Positions 20,472 through 28,660 of a DNA stretch of 64,000 nucleotides are shown one piece after another. The stretch is from Anaerovorax sp. IOR16 (GTDB taxonomy: Bacteria > Bacillota > Clostridia > Peptostreptococcales > Anaerovoracaceae). Position 1 is the stretch's first letter; each line of letters opens with the position of its first letter. Location: assembly GCF_017168145.1 (NCBI RefSeq), contig NZ_JADQTL010000010.1, forward strand, positions 1 through 64,000, read 5' to 3'. Below the pieces are notes generated by a model. It did no database searches and was not told the origin of the DNA. It saw only the letters and a program-made list of their open reading frames with translations. The translations under genes and the position numbers were made by a program.

Positions 20472-20549
20472 ATTTTATCAGACAGCAAGATACATGTCAA
20501 GACACATATCAAGTTGTCATTTGACCTATGTGTTTATGTATGCTATCAT
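20472..20549. promoter_or_regulatory. divergent promoters with candidate NiaR operator
   Basis: Leftward: -35 TTGACA (20495-20500, minus), 17 bp, -10 TAAAAT (20472-20477). Rightward: -35 TTGACC (20521-20526), 17 bp, -10 TATCAT (20544-20549). Between and across the -35 boxes lie inverted sequences: ACACATATCAA at 20502 and TTGACCTATGTGT ending at 20533, plus GACATGT-like repeats. A repressor bound here could block both promoters. The link to NiaR rests on position. Confidence 0.65.
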
Positions 20550-20581
20550 AATCATATTAAATTATGAAGGGAGCATCGTTC

Positions 20582-21109
20582 ATGCAAACAGAAACAAGAC
20601 GTCAGCAAATTCTAACTGCGCTGCAAAAGTCAGATTCACCAATCAGCGCAACAGCTCTGGCTTCCCAATTTAAGGTAAGTCGTCAAGTAATTGTTGGAGA
20701 TATTGCTATTTTACGAGCTTCCGGCAACAATATATCTGCTACCCCTCGAGGATACCTTTATACTGCAGAGGATGATACCCAAAATTCCTTTGGATACATC
20801 GGTGTAATTGCTTGCAAACATACTGCTTCACAGCTAATTGAAGAACTTTATACAGTTGTCGATTATGGCGGCTGTCTCATTGATGTAACCATTGAGCATG
20901 CAATCTACGGGCAAATATCCGGTTCTCTTGCTATTCATTCCCGCTATGATGCTGATTTATTCGTTGCAAGAGTGCAAGAGGGAGAGGGCAAACCGCTTAG
21001 CGATTTAACCGAAGGAATTCATCTGCATCGGATTGGTTGTAAAGATATTTCTGCATTTTTGCGTATAGAAAATGCCCTTTTAAAAAAGGGCATTGCTCTG
21101 CAAAAATAA
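20582..21109 (+). CDS. niaR: NiaR-type transcription repressor (HTH + 3H domain)
   Basis: 175 residues. N-terminal winged helix (about 5-60, RRQQILTALQKSDSPISATA) and a C-terminal 3H domain with its conserved histidines (IEHAIYGQ, AIHSRYDAD, GIHLHRIG). NiaR (YrxA) represses niacin uptake and NAD synthesis genes with nicotinate as corepressor. ATG 20582 has AAGGGAG about 8 nt upstream, better than 20564. A hairpin (AATGCCC / GGGCATT, about 21070-21093) lies inside the end of the coding region. Confidence 0.88.
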   Translation: MQTETRRQQILTALQKSDSPISATALASQFKVSRQVIVGDIAILRASGNNISATPRGYLYTAEDDTQNSFGYIGVIACKHTASQLIEELYTVVDYGGCLIDVTIEHAIYGQISGSLAIHSRYDADLFVARVQEGEGKPLSDLTEGIHLHRIGCKDISAFLRIENALLKKGIALQK

Positions 21110-21125
21110 TTCTCATAATTATTTA

Positions 21126-21740
21126 TTATTTAAGTAAAGATTTGATTCGTTCGTTTAACATTTGGAGTGCAACCACGTTATATCCGCCTTCTGGAACGAT
21201 AATGTCGGCATATTTTTTACTTGGCTCAACAAATTCCTCGTGCATCAATTTAACCGTTGTTAGATATTGATGAATGACGGATTCCAAACTACGTCCTCGA
21301 TCACTGACATCTCTTAAAATTCTTCGAATAATCCTTACATCTGCATCCGTATCAACAAAAACTTTAATGTCAAACAAGTCTCTTAATTGTTTGTTTTCAA
21401 AAATCAAAATACCTTCTACTAAGATTACTTTTTTGGGTTCTACAGAAATAGTTTCTTTGGTACGATTATGAATTACAAAATCGTATACGGGCCGAAGGAT
21501 CGTCTTTCCTTTTTTTAAAGCTATAATATGCTCAATCATCAAGTCCGTATCAAAAGCATCCGGATGATCATAATTAAGTTTTTCCCTATCTTCAAACGGC
21601 AATTCATCATGACGCTTATAATAAAAATCATGACTTAATATAGATACTGCATTGTCAAATTCATTTTTGATACGATCGATTAACGTACTTTTTCCTGAGC
21701 CCGTTCCTCCTGCAATTCCAATAACGATTACCTCTTCCAA
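21126..21740 (-). CDS. udk: uridine kinase
   Basis: 204 residues. Walker A GIAGGTGSGKST (about 8-19), then SHDFYYKRHDELPFEDREKLNYDHPDAFD-type substrate loop and RDVSDRGRS lid. It phosphorylates uridine and cytidine with NTP. The start codon is TTG at 21740, with AGGAGG 9 nt upstream inside the last codons of the MBL gene, so the two are coupled. Confidence 0.94.
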   Translation of the reverse strand: MEEVIVIGIAGGTGSGKSTLIDRIKNEFDNAVSILSHDFYYKRHDELPFEDREKLNYDHPDAFDTDLMIEHIIALKKGKTILRPVYDFVIHNRTKETISVEPKKVILVEGILIFENKQLRDLFDIKVFVDTDADVRIIRRILRDVSDRGRSLESVIHQYLTTVKLMHEEFVEPSKKYADIIVPEGGYNVVALQMLNERIKSLLK

Positions 21741-21744
21741 AAAA

Positions 21745-23436
21745 TTAATCCTCCTTTATCTTTTGTGCCTTTATCTCAATGGTTCTCGGTTCTTCTTCCA
21801 GCGTGATCGTTGAACCTAAATTTAATGTACTCTTCTGCAATTCCAATATAATATTGTTTATTTCTATGAGGCGCTCTGGGGTAATGGAATCTCCCATCGC
21901 CAAATTGGTACGGTATAGAATGTTTTCTAAATCGTCATGAATGTCTGCAATGCGATCCCGCATTTTTAATACTTCTTCTTTATCAACGATTTCAGCATTT
22001 GCTTCTTGTGATGTAAGTGTGGTAACATGATTCAATTTATATTCGGATACACTATTAATAACCGTACAATCATATCCCAATTCTTTCTTTACCGTCTCTG
22101 CAAAATCATTTTTTGATTCTTGTTCACCATGCACTAAGAAAATGTCGTGAGGAGCCTTTTGAAATCCGCTCAGCCAATCCAGCAAGCCTTCTCTGTCTGC
22201 ATGACCCGAAAAACCTTCTAAATTATGAATTTCCGCATTCACATGAATTTTCTCTCCAAAAAGTGTAATATCCTTTTCTCCCTCAACAAGATATCTGCCT
22301 AAAGTACCTTCTGCTTGGTATCCTACAAAAACAATGCTGTTGCGAGAATCCCATAAATTATGTTTTAAATGATGACGAATCCTTCCTGCCTCACACATAC
22401 CACTTGCAGAAATGATTATTTTGGGCTCATGATTAAAATTAATCGCTCTTGATTCATCACTCGTTCTGGTAAATACTAGATTCTTAAAATCAAGCGGATT
22501 GTTACCATTTAATATATAAGCTTTTGTCTCTTCGTCAAAAACCTGTGCATTTTTTCGGAAAACCTCCGTTGCTGTGGTTGCCATTGGGCTATCCACATAT
22601 ACAGTAAGTTTGTCCAACTCTTGTTTATACTTTGAATTTTCTTCATAAAAACGATTAAATTCGTAAATTAATTCTTGTGTCCTTCCAACTGCAAAAGAAG
22701 GGATGACAACATTTCCGCCTCTCTTCGTTGTTTCTAAGACAATGTCAATTAACCGGTCAATACTAATGGAATTTTTTTCATGAAGACGGTTTCCATATGT
22801 TGTTTCCATAATAACGTAATCTGCTTTTTTTATTTTCGTTGGGTTTCTTAAAATAGGCCGATTCATAACACCCAAATCACCTGAAAAAACAATTTTTGAT
22901 ACTCGCTCTTCTTCCTCAACCCAAAGTTCTATGATAGAAGAACCTAAAATATGCCCCGCATCATTGAATACAACTTTCATTTGTTCATTGATTTCGACTA
23001 GTTGATCATAAAGTACAGGAGTAATGTATTTTAAAGAATCCAAAGCATCATTATAAGTATAGAGAGGTTCTACCAATGCTTTTCCTGCACGTTCAGCCTT
23101 ACGGTTTTTCCACTCTGCCTCTTTCTCGTGAATGTATCCACTATCCTTTAACATTACCTCAACCAAATCAGCAGTTGCATCTGTGCAATATATTTTCCCT
23201 TTAAATCCACTCTTTACTAATAAAGGGATTCTCCCGCAATGATCAATGTGAGCATGGCTGAGTAAAACATAGTCAATTTCTGCCGGATTAAATCCGAAAT
23301 CTTCATAATTCATGGCATCCATTGCTTTGCCACCCTGAAATTGCCCACAATCCAGTAAAATTTTATACTTTTCGGTAGTAATCAAATGGCAGGAACCCGT
23401 TACCGAAGTTGCTGCTCCGCAAAATTTAATCTTCAA
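21745..23436 (-). CDS. MBL-fold beta-CASP RNA metallo-hydrolase
   Basis: 563 residues. The metallo-beta-lactamase motif SHAHIDHCG (about 60-68) is followed by a beta-CASP domain and the RNA-specificity end motif GFSGHADREGLLDWL. Family members are RNA endo/exonucleases (CPSF73-like). An extra C-terminal stretch of about 90 residues (about 470-563) extends past the usual end and may bind a partner. The start is TTG 23436 with GGAGG 9 nt upstream. Forms an operon with udk. Confidence 0.88.
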   Translation of the reverse strand: MKIKFCGAATSVTGSCHLITTEKYKILLDCGQFQGGKAMDAMNYEDFGFNPAEIDYVLLSHAHIDHCGRIPLLVKSGFKGKIYCTDATADLVEVMLKDSGYIHEKEAEWKNRKAERAGKALVEPLYTYNDALDSLKYITPVLYDQLVEINEQMKVVFNDAGHILGSSIIELWVEEEERVSKIVFSGDLGVMNRPILRNPTKIKKADYVIMETTYGNRLHEKNSISIDRLIDIVLETTKRGGNVVIPSFAVGRTQELIYEFNRFYEENSKYKQELDKLTVYVDSPMATTATEVFRKNAQVFDEETKAYILNGNNPLDFKNLVFTRTSDESRAINFNHEPKIIISASGMCEAGRIRHHLKHNLWDSRNSIVFVGYQAEGTLGRYLVEGEKDITLFGEKIHVNAEIHNLEGFSGHADREGLLDWLSGFQKAPHDIFLVHGEQESKNDFAETVKKELGYDCTVINSVSEYKLNHVTTLTSQEANAEIVDKEEVLKMRDRIADIHDDLENILYRTNLAMGDSITPERLIEINNIILELQKSTLNLGSTITLEEEPRTIEIKAQKIKED

Positions 23437-23519
23437 TGCTTTTTTCCTCCATTACGTTTCTTTCATACAGGAATAATTGCTGTTATTATTTTTTTTATTC
23501 TAGCATAGTTTTCTGATAA

Positions 23520-23556
23520 ATAAAAGACTGCCCTCATTTTTTAGGACAGCCTTCTA
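23520..23556 (-). terminator. terminator after the CoA-disulfide-reductase-like gene
   Basis: On the minus strand GGCTGTCCT pairs with AGGGCAGTC (two G-U pairs), followed by TTTTATTT. Confidence 0.75.
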
Positions 23557-23594
23557 CAATATCTTGCTTAGTTCTTCTTATTTCTACTTAATAT

Positions 23595-26075
23595 TTATAT
23601 AAACAAATTAGTGTCGGAAGTTTCAGCTGCTCCAAGGAAAGTGGCCACACCACCGATTTCTACACCGTCAATCAATTCCTCTGCACGTATTCCCATTACA
23701 TCCATTGACATTTGACAAGCTACAATACGTACACCATTGTCTATCGCTGTCTGAATTAACTCTTCCAAAGAAGAAACGTTCTTGGATTTCATAACACGAC
23801 GAATCATTTTTGCCCCCATACCGCTCATATTCATTCGTGATAATCCGAGCTTCTGACTTCCTCGTGGCATCATTTTTCCAAACATTCCTTCCACAAGTGA
23901 TTTATTGACTTTTACAGCCTGATGTTTGCGAAGAATGTTAAGGCCCCAGAAAGTAAAGAACAAGGTCACTTTACGATCCATTGCTACAGCACCGTTTGCA
24001 ATAATAAAGGCTGCAATTGCTTTATCCAAATCACCGCTGAATACAACCATCGTTTTATCATTTCCACCGATTGGCTGTGTGAGATCATTGCTGCAAGCGC
24101 CTGGTACTGATCCTTCCATCTTTTGTAATTTAACTTCATAAATACCTTTTTGATTTTTAATTCCTTCCAGATGATTTCCAGTACGTTCGCACCACACCTT
24201 TATATCTGATGCAAATGCAGGATCACTTGCACGAATAATTAGATGCTCACCGTCTTTCATTTCTTTCATCGCCGAAGACACCTTCATAATCGGCCCCGGA
24301 CACTGTAAACCGCAGGCATCAACTTCGATAGTTTTTGTAGTTTGTGCAGTTTTTTGTTGTTCAGTCACATCTTGCTGTGCTGGTTCAAAATCACTTTTTT
24401 CAATCAAAAGAGGTTCCTCCTCATCTATTTTATAAGTTACATGGCTATAGGTTCGATAACCACCACTTAAATTTCTAGCATCAAATCCATTTTGTCTTAA
24501 CATACGAGTTGCAATGTAGCCTCTAAGTCCTACTCTGCAAGTTACATATACCGGCTTGCTTTTGTCAATCTCATCAAGATGCTGACGTAAAGAATCAAGA
24601 TTAAGATTAACCGCGTTCGGTAATGTTCCCATCATAATTTCTTCCGGTGTACCGATGTCTAAAAAGGTTACAGAATTTAAGTCCATTGTTTCTAATTCCT
24701 CTGCATACCATACTGGCATATCACCTTTTAGAATGTTTGCAGCAGTGAAACCCAACATATTTACCGGGTCTTTTGCAGAAGAGAACGGCGGTGCATAACA
24801 TAGCTCCAAATTTTCTAAATCATAGACCGTTCCGGAAAAACGCATAGCAGTTGCAATAACATCAATTCGTTTTTCAACGCCTTCATAACCTACAGCCTGA
24901 GCACCTAAAATCTTTCCATCCTTATCAAAGAGGAGCTTCATGCTGATTGGAGTTGCCCCCGGATAATAAGAAGCATGAGATTGTGGATGTACATACGTTT
25001 TTTTGTACTCCATCCCTTCTTTTTTAAGTTGTTTCTCATTCATTCCGGTCGATGCAGCTGTTAATTCAAATACCTTTAGCACCGCACTTCCCTGCACACC
25101 CATACCAATGGTTTTTTGTGCACCAAGCGCATTTTCTGCCGCAATACGGCCTTGCTTGTTTGCTGGTCCTGAGAGTGGAATCAAGCCCTCTTTTCCACTT
25201 ACAAGGTTTACAATACTAATTGCATCTCCCACTGCATAAATATCCGGATCAGAAGTCTGATAAGAATCATTGACCGAAATACTTCCTCCAAGTCCAAGTG
25301 TCAGACCAGCATCCTTGGCCAAACGGCTTTCCGGAGCAACCCCCATACTTAATATTGCCATTTCACAATGGAGTGTTTTTTGCTGTGTTGTTTCAAGTTC
25401 CAGACTTCCATCCTCTTGTTTTTTAAAGGAAGTAACTCCGGTATTTAAACGAAGCTTTATCCCATTTTCAATCAAATGCTGATGTAAAATATTAGCCATT
25501 TCCACATCCAAAGATGCTACCACTTGATTGCTGTATTCCACAACAGTAACGTCGAGACCTTTTTCCTTTAAATTCTCTGCCATTTCAATCCCAATAAAAC
25601 CACCGCCGATCACGACTGCCGATTTTGGATTACGTTCCTTTATATATTCATCAATCTTAAATGTATCCGGAACAGTACGTAGAGTAAAGATACCATCTTC
25701 GTCTACCCCTGGAAAACTAGGCTTTTTAGCCGCTGCTCCAGGTGAAAGAATCAATTTATCATAAGTTTCTTCATATTCCTCTCCGGTAATATGATTTTTA
25801 ACCACTATTTTTTTATCCTTCGGATGAATCGCAAGTACTTCACTATTTATTCTCATATCTACATCAAAACGATTACGTAACAATTCCGGCTTCGTGACAA
25901 TTAAGTTTTCCTTTTCTTTGATTACTCCTCCTATATAATAAGGTAAGCCGCAATTTGCATAAGAAATATATTCTCCCTTTTCAAACAAAACGATTTCCGC
26001 ATTTTCATTTAAACGACGCAAACGTGTTGCCGCACTTGCACCACCTGCTACGCCTCCAACAATACATATTTTCAT
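23595..26075 (-). CDS. four-domain CoA-disulfide/persulfide reductase (FAD-rhodanese-TusA-DsrE)
   Basis: 826 residues from ATG 26075. Domain 1 (about 1-450) is a pyridine-nucleotide disulfide oxidoreductase with GGVAGGASAATRLRRL and the single active-site Cys in ANCGLPYYIGG, as in CoA-disulfide reductase. Domain 2 (about 465-555) is rhodanese, Cys in YVTCRVGLRGYIA. Domain 3 (about 605-675) is TusA-like with CGLQCPGPIMK. Domain 4 (about 690-826) is DsrE/DsrF-like with a Cys in RIVACQMSMDVMG. The chain could pass a persulfide from site to site. Related fusions are known in anaerobes. It is divergent from trxA and likely controlled by the nearby Crp/Fnr protein. Confidence 0.9.
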   Translation of the reverse strand: MKICIVGGVAGGASAATRLRRLNENAEIVLFEKGEYISYANCGLPYYIGGVIKEKENLIVTKPELLRNRFDVDMRINSEVLAIHPKDKKIVVKNHITGEEYEETYDKLILSPGAAAKKPSFPGVDEDGIFTLRTVPDTFKIDEYIKERNPKSAVVIGGGFIGIEMAENLKEKGLDVTVVEYSNQVVASLDVEMANILHQHLIENGIKLRLNTGVTSFKKQEDGSLELETTQQKTLHCEMAILSMGVAPESRLAKDAGLTLGLGGSISVNDSYQTSDPDIYAVGDAISIVNLVSGKEGLIPLSGPANKQGRIAAENALGAQKTIGMGVQGSAVLKVFELTAASTGMNEKQLKKEGMEYKKTYVHPQSHASYYPGATPISMKLLFDKDGKILGAQAVGYEGVEKRIDVIATAMRFSGTVYDLENLELCYAPPFSSAKDPVNMLGFTAANILKGDMPVWYAEELETMDLNSVTFLDIGTPEEIMMGTLPNAVNLNLDSLRQHLDEIDKSKPVYVTCRVGLRGYIATRMLRQNGFDARNLSGGYRTYSHVTYKIDEEEPLLIEKSDFEPAQQDVTEQQKTAQTTKTIEVDACGLQCPGPIMKVSSAMKEMKDGEHLIIRASDPAFASDIKVWCERTGNHLEGIKNQKGIYEVKLQKMEGSVPGACSNDLTQPIGGNDKTMVVFSGDLDKAIAAFIIANGAVAMDRKVTLFFTFWGLNILRKHQAVKVNKSLVEGMFGKMMPRGSQKLGLSRMNMSGMGAKMIRRVMKSKNVSSLEELIQTAIDNGVRIVACQMSMDVMGIRAEELIDGVEIGGVATFLGAAETSDTNLFI

Positions 26076-26127
26076 TTTGTGCCTTCCTTTCTTTATTTTA
26101 AAAATCAAAATCTTTTTTTCTTTATTT

Positions 26128-26168
26128 AGCATAGCCAATTTTTATTTTTTTGTATGTGACAAAGTCAC
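26128..26168 (-). promoter_or_regulatory. Crp/Fnr-type site 1 and promoter of the sulfur enzyme gene
   Basis: The palindrome GTGACAAAGTCAC (26156-26168) is perfect. On the minus strand a -10-like TATGCT (26128-26133) lies downstream, with no good -35. A start near 26121 would put the site centre at about -41, the class II activator position. Confidence 0.65.
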
Positions 26169-26187
26169 TTTATTTCATTATTTTTTC

Positions 26188-26228
26188 GTGATTAAGTTAC
26201 AGAAAAACATTTTTTTTAGACTTATACT
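26188..26228 (+). promoter_or_regulatory. Crp/Fnr-type site 2 and trxA promoter
   Basis: GTGATTAAGTTAC (26188-26200) matches site 1 in 10 of 13 positions. A -10-like TATACT (26223-26228) follows without a good -35. A start near 26235 would place the site centre at about -41. The two sites are 32 bp apart, three helical turns, and so face the same side of the DNA. Confidence 0.62.
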
Positions 26229-26306
26229 TATCTCAACAAACAGCTTTCAAGGCTGCAAAATTAAAAATCACTCTTAAAAAATGTGAATGTAAAGGAGAGA
26301 AATGAT

Positions 26307-26615
26307 ATGACTATGAAGATTACAAAAAATAATTTCGAACAGGAAGTATTAAAAAGCAACAAACCGGTTTTATTGGATTTCTGGGCACCATGGTGCGGAC
26401 CTTGTCAACAGCTTGGCCCTATCATGGAAGAACTTTCTCAGGAAATCGAAGGGGAAGCAATTGTTGCTAAAATTAACGTAGATGAACAGCCGGAACTTGC
26501 AAGAAAATACCGGGTTATGTCCATCCCAACAGTAATGATTTTCAAAGATGGTGTATGCACACGTACATCCGTCGGCGTAAAATCAAAGCAAGAATTTATC
26601 CAAATGTTAAAATAA
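26307..26615 (+). CDS. trxA: thioredoxin
   Basis: 102 residues, thioredoxin fold with the active site WAPWCGPCQ (about 25-33), the cis-Pro loop MSIPTVMIFKDG and the usual end. It reduces disulfides in the cytoplasm. ATG 26307 has AGGAG 9 nt upstream; upstream in-frame codons lack a site. Its partner reductase is not adjacent. Placed between the sulfur enzyme and the Crp/Fnr gene, it may serve sulfide or persulfide handling. Confidence 0.95.
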   Translation: MTMKITKNNFEQEVLKSNKPVLLDFWAPWCGPCQQLGPIMEELSQEIEGEAIVAKINVDEQPELARKYRVMSIPTVMIFKDGVCTRTSVGVKSKQEFIQMLK

Positions 26616-26656
26616 ACAACTCTTTATTGGTTTGATTCTTTCAATGTTTGCTTTGC

Positions 26657-26685
26657 TTGTAACAATGGCTTTGATAAGGTATAAT
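26657..26685 (+). promoter_or_regulatory. promoter of the Crp/Fnr gene
   Basis: -35 TTGTAA (26657-26662), 17 bp, -10 TATAAT (26680-26685), so the regulator is also read independently of trxA. Confidence 0.7.
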
Positions 26686-26711
26686 TTAATCCAATAAAGG
26701 AGGTCAATCAT

Positions 26712-27383
26712 ATGCCTTTTACAAGCAAAGAAATTGAATTTCTTCAAACCACCTTGCCTTTTTGGAACCATTTAACACCAGTGCAACAGGATTCTCTAAA
26801 AAAAGATATTGTAAAGCAACACTTTTCAGTTGGAGAATCCTTACATACTGGTTCAGAAAATTGTTCCGGTTTATTTTTGATCCAATCAGGACAGCTCCGT
26901 GTATACATGATTTCTGAAAGTGGAAGAGAAGTTACTCTCTACCGACTTTTTGATCGAGATGTATGCATTTTTTCTGCTTCCTGCATAATGCGAAACATTA
27001 CTTTTGATGTTTACATTGAAATTGAAAAAGACACAGATTGTTTTCTTTTACCAACAGCATCTTATCGTCAACTTGCAAACGAAGCCATTTCTGTGCAAGC
27101 ATTCATGAACGATTTGATGGAATCTCGCTTTTCTGACGTAATGTGGGTTATTGATCAAGTTTTATTTGCCAGTTTCGATCGTCGTCTATCTAATTTTTTA
27201 TTAGAGCAATCCAATATTGAACAAAGTGATACTATAATGATTACGCATGAAAAAATTGCAAATAATATTGGTTCTGCTAGGGAAGTTGTTACCCGTATGT
27301 TGAAATACTTTCAAAGTGAAGGAATTGTACGTTTATTTCGTGGAGGCATCGAGATCCTAAATAAGAAAAAATTGCAGGAATAA
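26712..27383 (+). CDS. Crp/Fnr-family transcription regulator
   Basis: 223 residues. N-terminal cyclic-nucleotide-like beta barrel (about 20-125), long dimer helix, and a C-terminal winged helix with ITHEKIANNIGSAREVVTRMLKYFQSEG. The N-terminal cysteine pattern of Fnr iron-sulfur proteins is absent, but several Cys (CSGLF, DVCIFSASCIM) could sense redox or sulfide, as in FisR- or CstR-like systems; that is inference. It likely binds the two palindromes upstream of trxA. A GGAGG site precedes the ATG. Confidence 0.88.
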   Translation: MPFTSKEIEFLQTTLPFWNHLTPVQQDSLKKDIVKQHFSVGESLHTGSENCSGLFLIQSGQLRVYMISESGREVTLYRLFDRDVCIFSASCIMRNITFDVYIEIEKDTDCFLLPTASYRQLANEAISVQAFMNDLMESRFSDVMWVIDQVLFASFDRRLSNFLLEQSNIEQSDTIMITHEKIANNIGSAREVVTRMLKYFQSEGIVRLFRGGIEILNKKKLQE

Positions 27384-27512
27384 TCACACAAATGCTGTAT
27401 TTATCTGTATTAATATGTAGAAAAATAATTAATTTTATGCTATATTATTAATTAGTTTATTTAACATTATTCCCAAATTAGGGGAAATTCATTTAAGGAT
27501 TGAGGAGTTTCA

Positions 27513-28616
27513 ATGATATATCTTCCATTGCAGCATCTACAACCAGGTATGGTACTTGCACGATCGGTATATTACCATCCGACATGTCTTCCGCTTATCG
27601 TTGCAGGCCAGCAGCTATCTCCAGCAATGATAAGAAAACTTACTGAATTGAATATTTGTGGTGTGTATATTGAAAGTAAATTTGCAAGTGACATCGAAGT
27701 GAAAGAATTTATTGATCCAAAGGTAAAACAGCAGGTTACAAATGATTTGAGAACACTTTATAGCGGATACATTCATAATGTACCACTTTCTTCTTTTACA
27801 ATTGATTCCATGCGCAACATCGCGGAAAATTTATTAAATTACATAGCTTCAAAAGAAGAGTTTCTACTAAACATCATTGATATAAAGGATTATGATACCT
27901 ATACCTACTCACACAGTATTTATGTAGGTACTTTAAGTGTTTTAATTGGTATGCAGCTTAATTATTCACAAAACCTTCTTCTCCAGCTTGCTATGGCAGG
28001 GCTTTTTCATGACATTGGAAAATTAGATATTTCTTTAGATATTATCAACAAAAAAGGTCCTCTAACACCTGAGGAATTTAATGAAATTAAAACACATCCC
28101 AAAAAAGCTGTTAGTCGTTTGGAGTTTAGTCAAAAAATCCCAAACATTGTGTTGTCTGCTATAGAAAGTCACCATGAAAAGTATAATGGTACAGGATATC
28201 CATATGGACTAAAAGGAGATAACATCCCAATTTACGGTCGTATTTTAGCTTTGGCTGACGTTTACGATGCATTAACCTCCTCTCGTTCTTACCGACGAGC
28301 ATGGTTACCGAACGAAGCGGTAGAGTATATGATGGGATGCGGAGGCACCCATTTTGATCATGATATTTTAAAGGCATTCCTTAAAATCATTGCGGCTTAT
28401 CCAGTTGGTACTATCGTTCAACTCAGTAATGGTTCTTTGGCTGTTGTAATTCAAAACTCACAAGAACACATTTTACGCCCAGTAATTCGTTTATTAACAC
28501 CAGACCATCTGGCAAATACAGACGTAAACCTTGCAACAGATCGTACTTACTTTAATGTTACCATTACAGGTACCATCACAGATATCGAGGAATTACCAAG
28601 TACGATTTTTGAATAA
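27513..28616 (+). CDS. HD-GYP domain cyclic-di-GMP phosphodiesterase
   Basis: 367 residues. An N-terminal DUF3391-like region (about 1-110) precedes an HD-GYP domain (about 115-310) with HSIYVGTLS, HDIGK and HHEKYNGTGYPYGLKGDNIP, which hold the metal ligands and the GYP signature. It likely hydrolyses cyclic di-GMP. The tail after about 310 is beta-rich. Single gene between its own terminator and the Crp/Fnr gene. Confidence 0.92.
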   Translation: MIYLPLQHLQPGMVLARSVYYHPTCLPLIVAGQQLSPAMIRKLTELNICGVYIESKFASDIEVKEFIDPKVKQQVTNDLRTLYSGYIHNVPLSSFTIDSMRNIAENLLNYIASKEEFLLNIIDIKDYDTYTYSHSIYVGTLSVLIGMQLNYSQNLLLQLAMAGLFHDIGKLDISLDIINKKGPLTPEEFNEIKTHPKKAVSRLEFSQKIPNIVLSAIESHHEKYNGTGYPYGLKGDNIPIYGRILALADVYDALTSSRSYRRAWLPNEAVEYMMGCGGTHFDHDILKAFLKIIAAYPVGTIVQLSNGSLAVVIQNSQEHILRPVIRLLTPDHLANTDVNLATDRTYFNVTITGTITDIEELPSTIFE

Positions 28617-28621
28617 TAATT

Positions 28622-28660
28622 AAAAAATAGAAAATGCATAAAGCATTTTCTATTTTTTTT
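28622..28660. terminator. bidirectional terminator
   Basis: AAAATAGAAAATGC / GCATTTTCTATTTT, a 14-bp perfect stem with T-runs on both strands, between the convergent HD-GYP and PLD genes. It overlaps the PLD stop codon. Confidence 0.92.

Noticed and set aside
21070-21093. Hairpin AATGCCC / GGGCATT as the niaR terminator
   Set aside because: It lies in the coding region and is not followed by a T-run.
26616-26711. CTTTATTGG / CCAATAAAG pairing over the Crp/Fnr ribosome site
   Set aside because: The left arm lies upstream of the promoter at 26657-26685, so it would occur only in read-through RNA from trxA.
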